A DNA stretch of 25,945 nucleotides, taken from DATCVR01 sp036566745. GTDB taxonomy: Bacteria > Actinomycetota > Actinomycetes > Jiangellales > Jiangellaceae. Below are positions 24,114 to 25,945 of this stretch, piece after piece. The notes under the pieces were generated by a model. That model ran no database searches. It saw only the letters and a program-made list of their open reading frames with translations, and was not told the DNA's origin. How positions within the stretch are numbered: position 1 is the first letter of the stretch; each line of letters opens with the position of its first letter. Made by a program: the position numbers and the translations under genes. The DNA is taken from positions 1-25,945 of the forward strand of contig DATCVR010000260.1 in NCBI GenBank assembly GCA_036566745.1. The letters run 5' to 3'.

Positions 24114-24881
24114 ATGACCACACCGACGATCCGCGCGACGGCCGGACCGCCCGCGACCCAGACCGCACCGCCGATCGGGGCAGCCATCCGGCTGCGTGGG
24201 CTGACCAAGGCGTATGGCGAGGCCGTCGTGCTCGACGACGTCGACCTCGACCTCGACCGCGGCGAGTTCGTCGCCCTGCTCGGGCCCAGCGGCACGGGCA
24301 AGACCACGCTGCTGCGGATCCTGGCCGGCCTCGAACGCCCGGACGACGGCGAGGTGCTCGTCCCGCGCCGGCGCACCACGGTCTACCAGGAGCCGCGCCT
24401 GGTCCAGCCGCGCCGCGTACTCGGCAACGTCACGATCGGGCTGCCCCGGACGAAAGCGACCCGCGCGGCCGCCAGGCGGGCCCTGGACGAGGTCGGGCTC
24501 GCCGCCCACGAGCGGTTCTGGCCCGCGACCCTCTCCGGCGGCGAGGCGCAGCGGGTGGCCCTGGCCCGGGCGCTGGTCCGCGAGCCGGAGCTGCTCCTGC
24601 TGGACGAGCCGTTCGCCGCGCTCGACGCGCTGACCCGGCTGCGGATGCAGGACCTCGTCGCCCGCCTGTACGACGAACACCGACCCGCCGTGCTGCTCGT
24701 CACCCACGACGTGGACGAGGCGATCCGGCTCGCGGAACGCGTCGTGGTGCTGCGCGGCGGCCGGGCCGCCCTCGACGTCCGGGTCGACCGCGCCGCCGAC
24801 CCCGCTGCCCTGCGTGACCGCTTGCTCGCCGAACTCGGCGTCGACCGTCCCCGATCGCCCCGACCTCAGGAGGACCGATGA
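24114..24881 (+). CDS. ssuB: SsuB-like ABC importer ATPase
   Basis: Cytoplasmic ATPase, 255 residues. Walker A is GPSGTGKT at 57-64. The Q-loop YQEPRLVQPRRVLGNV has the QEPRL form characteristic of SsuB/TauB. The signature is LSGGE at 140-144, Walker B LLLDEPFAALDAL starts at 161, and the switch His is in LVTHDVDEA. An extra low-complexity N-terminus (about 22 residues, Pro/Ala/Thr) precedes the domain. The stop overlaps the next ATG (ATGA), so the DszB-like gene is coupled to it. Confidence 0.94.
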   Translation: MTTPTIRATAGPPATQTAPPIGAAIRLRGLTKAYGEAVVLDDVDLDLDRGEFVALLGPSGTGKTTLLRILAGLERPDDGEVLVPRRRTTVYQEPRLVQPRRVLGNVTIGLPRTKATRAAARRALDEVGLAAHERFWPATLSGGEAQRVALARALVREPELLLLDEPFAALDALTRLRMQDLVARLYDEHRPAVLLVTHDVDEAIRLAERVVVLRGGRAALDVRVDRAADPAALRDRLLAELGVDRPRSPRPQEDR

Positions 24882-25945
24882 CCACCACGATCGACCCGAC
24901 CGCCACGCCTGGCACGACCAGGGCGACCAGCGCGACCCGCGCTGCCGGGTCTGCCAGCGCCGCCGGCGCGAGCGAGCGGGCCTCGGCGCTCGACCGGATC
25001 TGGTACACCCGCTGCCCGGTGCCGACCGCCAGCGGGCTGGCCCACCACCTCGGCTGGCTGCGAGAACGGTTCGGGGCCGACGGGCTCGAGGTCGGTGTGC
25101 TGCAGGACGCCGGACCCGAGCTGGCCAGGCACCACTTCGACCACCAGCTGGTCGGGCTGTTCCGAGAGGGCGGCAACGTCCCGGCCCTGGTCGCGCGGTC
25201 CGAGGGCGCCCCGACCCGGCTCATCGGGCTGACCTGGATCGACGAATGGCAGTCGATCCTGGTGCGGCCGGACTCGGGGATCGGTGACGCCGCCGCGCTC
25301 CGCGGTGTCCGGGTGGCGATCCCGGCCTGGGCGGGCACGAAGGCGCAGAGCTTCCCGCGGGCGATGGCCCTGCACGGATTCGCGGGCGCGCTCGGGACGG
25401 CCGGGCTGGGCCTCGCGGACGTCACGCACGTGGAGGTGGCCGCGCAGAACGCACCGGACGTGGGCCGGGAGGGACGCTCGCGTGCCACAGGCTCGTGGCC
25501 GGGTCTCGAGGCGCTCGTGGCGGGCCAGGTCGACGCCGTGTACGTCAAGGGCGCCCGAGCCGCCGACGACGCCGCACGCCTCGGGGCGGTCGTCGGGGTC
25601 GACCTCGACGCCCACCCGGACCCATCGACCCGGGTCAACAACGGCACGCCGCGGCCGATCACCGTCCACGCCTCGCTCCTGGAGGAGCGTCCCGACCTCG
25701 TGGTGCGGTTCCTCAGCGAGACGCTGCGCGCCGCCGACTGGGCCGCCGAGCACCTCGACGGGGTGCGCGCGATCCTGTCCCGCGAGACCCGAGCCGGGGC
25801 CCAGGGCGTGAACACGGCCTACCGCGAGGGTTTCCACCGGCGCCTGCATCCCGACCTCTCCGACGAGCGGCTGGAGCTGCTGGATCGGCAGAAGTCGTTC
25901 CTGGCCGCGCACGGGTTCCTCGCGGCCGACGTCGACGTGCGCGCC
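24878..25945 (+). CDS. DszB-family (aryl)sulfinate desulfinase-like protein, 3' end beyond window
   Basis: Open for 356 codons to the window edge, without a stop. Its fold family is the periplasmic-binding-protein type, as in DszB, the C-S-cleaving desulfinase of the 4S pathway. By recalled alignment all three DszB catalytic residues are present: Cys46 in YTRCPVPTASG (Cys27 in SNCPVPNA), His86 in HHFDHQ (His60 in VHFTYDQ) and Arg96 in LFREGGNVPAL (Arg70 in YTRFGGEIPPL), with identical His-Arg spacing of ten. RLIGLTWIDEWQSILVRPDS and LRGVRVAIPAWAGTKAQSFP match later parts. There is no signal peptide or lipobox; the N-terminus is a polar Thr/Ala/Ser tail of about 35 residues, so it is cytosolic and not a transporter subunit. 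AGGAGG lies 4 nt before ATG 24878. Substrate unknown. Confidence 0.82.
   Translation, partial: MTTTIDPTATPGTTRATSATRAAGSASAAGASERASALDRIWYTRCPVPTASGLAHHLGWLRERFGADGLEVGVLQDAGPELARHHFDHQLVGLFREGGNVPALVARSEGAPTRLIGLTWIDEWQSILVRPDSGIGDAAALRGVRVAIPAWAGTKAQSFPRAMALHGFAGALGTAGLGLADVTHVEVAAQNAPDVGREGRSRATGSWPGLEALVAGQVDAVYVKGARAADDAARLGAVVGVDLDAHPDPSTRVNNGTPRPITVHASLLEERPDLVVRFLSETLRAADWAAEHLDGVRAILSRETRAGAQGVNTAYREGFHRRLHPDLSDERLELLDRQKSFLAAHGFLAADVDVRA

Noticed and set aside
24700..25912. Long minus-strand frames opposite the DszB-like gene
   Set aside because: The plus strand is open to the window edge with DszB catalytic motifs, a strong ribosome binding site and ATGA coupling.
24878..25945. 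Reading the last gene as a second ABC substrate-binding protein
   Set aside because: It has no signal peptide or lipobox, keeps the DszB catalytic residues, and a lipoprotein SBP already exists in the operon.

Overview
The window is a high-GC, high-GC3 chromosomal segment from an actinobacterium (Actinomycetota). The clearest evidence is gene order. Reading the minus strand from about 19.5 kb down to 1, there is a small conserved ORF, tlyA, nadK, recN, steA, steB/mctB, pyrG, a Nudix ADP-ribose pyrophosphatase, xerD and parA. From memory this matches the block around Rv1693-Rv1708 of Mycobacterium tuberculosis. Insertions break the order: an MraY-like transferase plus a MurJ-like flippase, a MetE-like protein, a MacB-type ABC operon, a small membrane protein and ald. 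The MraY-like/MurJ genes next to steAB suggest a deep-branching class such as Acidimicrobiia, but that placement is inference.

Layout. 1-3.0 kb (minus): parA (runs off the left edge), a perfect 24-bp inverted repeat, xerD, and ald, whose stop overlaps the xerD 5' end. 3.2-3.8 kb (plus): a membrane protein of unknown function. 3.8-6.9 kb (minus): adaptor, ATPase and permease of a MacB-like exporter behind a good sigma70-type promoter. 6.9-9.3 kb (minus): Nudix hydrolase and pyrG, separated by a hairpin and a candidate leaderless promoter. 9.5-10.7 kb (plus): a MetE C-terminal-like protein with all four zinc ligands. 10.8-15.6 kb (minus): steA, steB, MraY-like transferase, murJ and a small ORF without a normal start codon, tightly packed as one operon. 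15.6-19.5 kb (minus): recN, and the trio small ORF-tlyA-nadK. 19.6-20.5 kb (minus): short helical ORFs of unknown function with signs of frame disruption.

The right end (20.7 kb to the edge, plus strand) is the most interesting part: an organosulfur-acquisition operon. It has a promoter with a 17-bp imperfect palindrome filling its spacer, and a 32-codon leader peptide ending in Cys-containing residues and starting at the predicted transcription start. About 170 nt of potentially structured leader follow. Then come two flavin reductases of different fold, an SsuABC-like ABC importer, and a DszB-family protein that keeps the catalytic Cys, His and Arg of 2'-hydroxybiphenyl-2-sulfinate desulfinase and lacks a signal peptide. 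Most genes overlap by ATGA. The likely logic is that cysteine shortage relieves attenuation, the ABC system imports an organosulfur compound, the flavin reductases supply reduced FMN to a monooxygenase probably encoded beyond the window, and the DszB-like enzyme releases sulfite from the resulting sulfinate.

Transcription signals follow a pattern. Three genes (Nudix, recN, the small ORF before tlyA) have a TAnnnT box 7-8 nt before the start codon, as expected for leaderless mRNAs. Three gene ends (xerD, pyrG, nadK) are followed within about 25 nt by long hairpins without a U-tract. No tRNA, rRNA, CRISPR or transposase gene was found.
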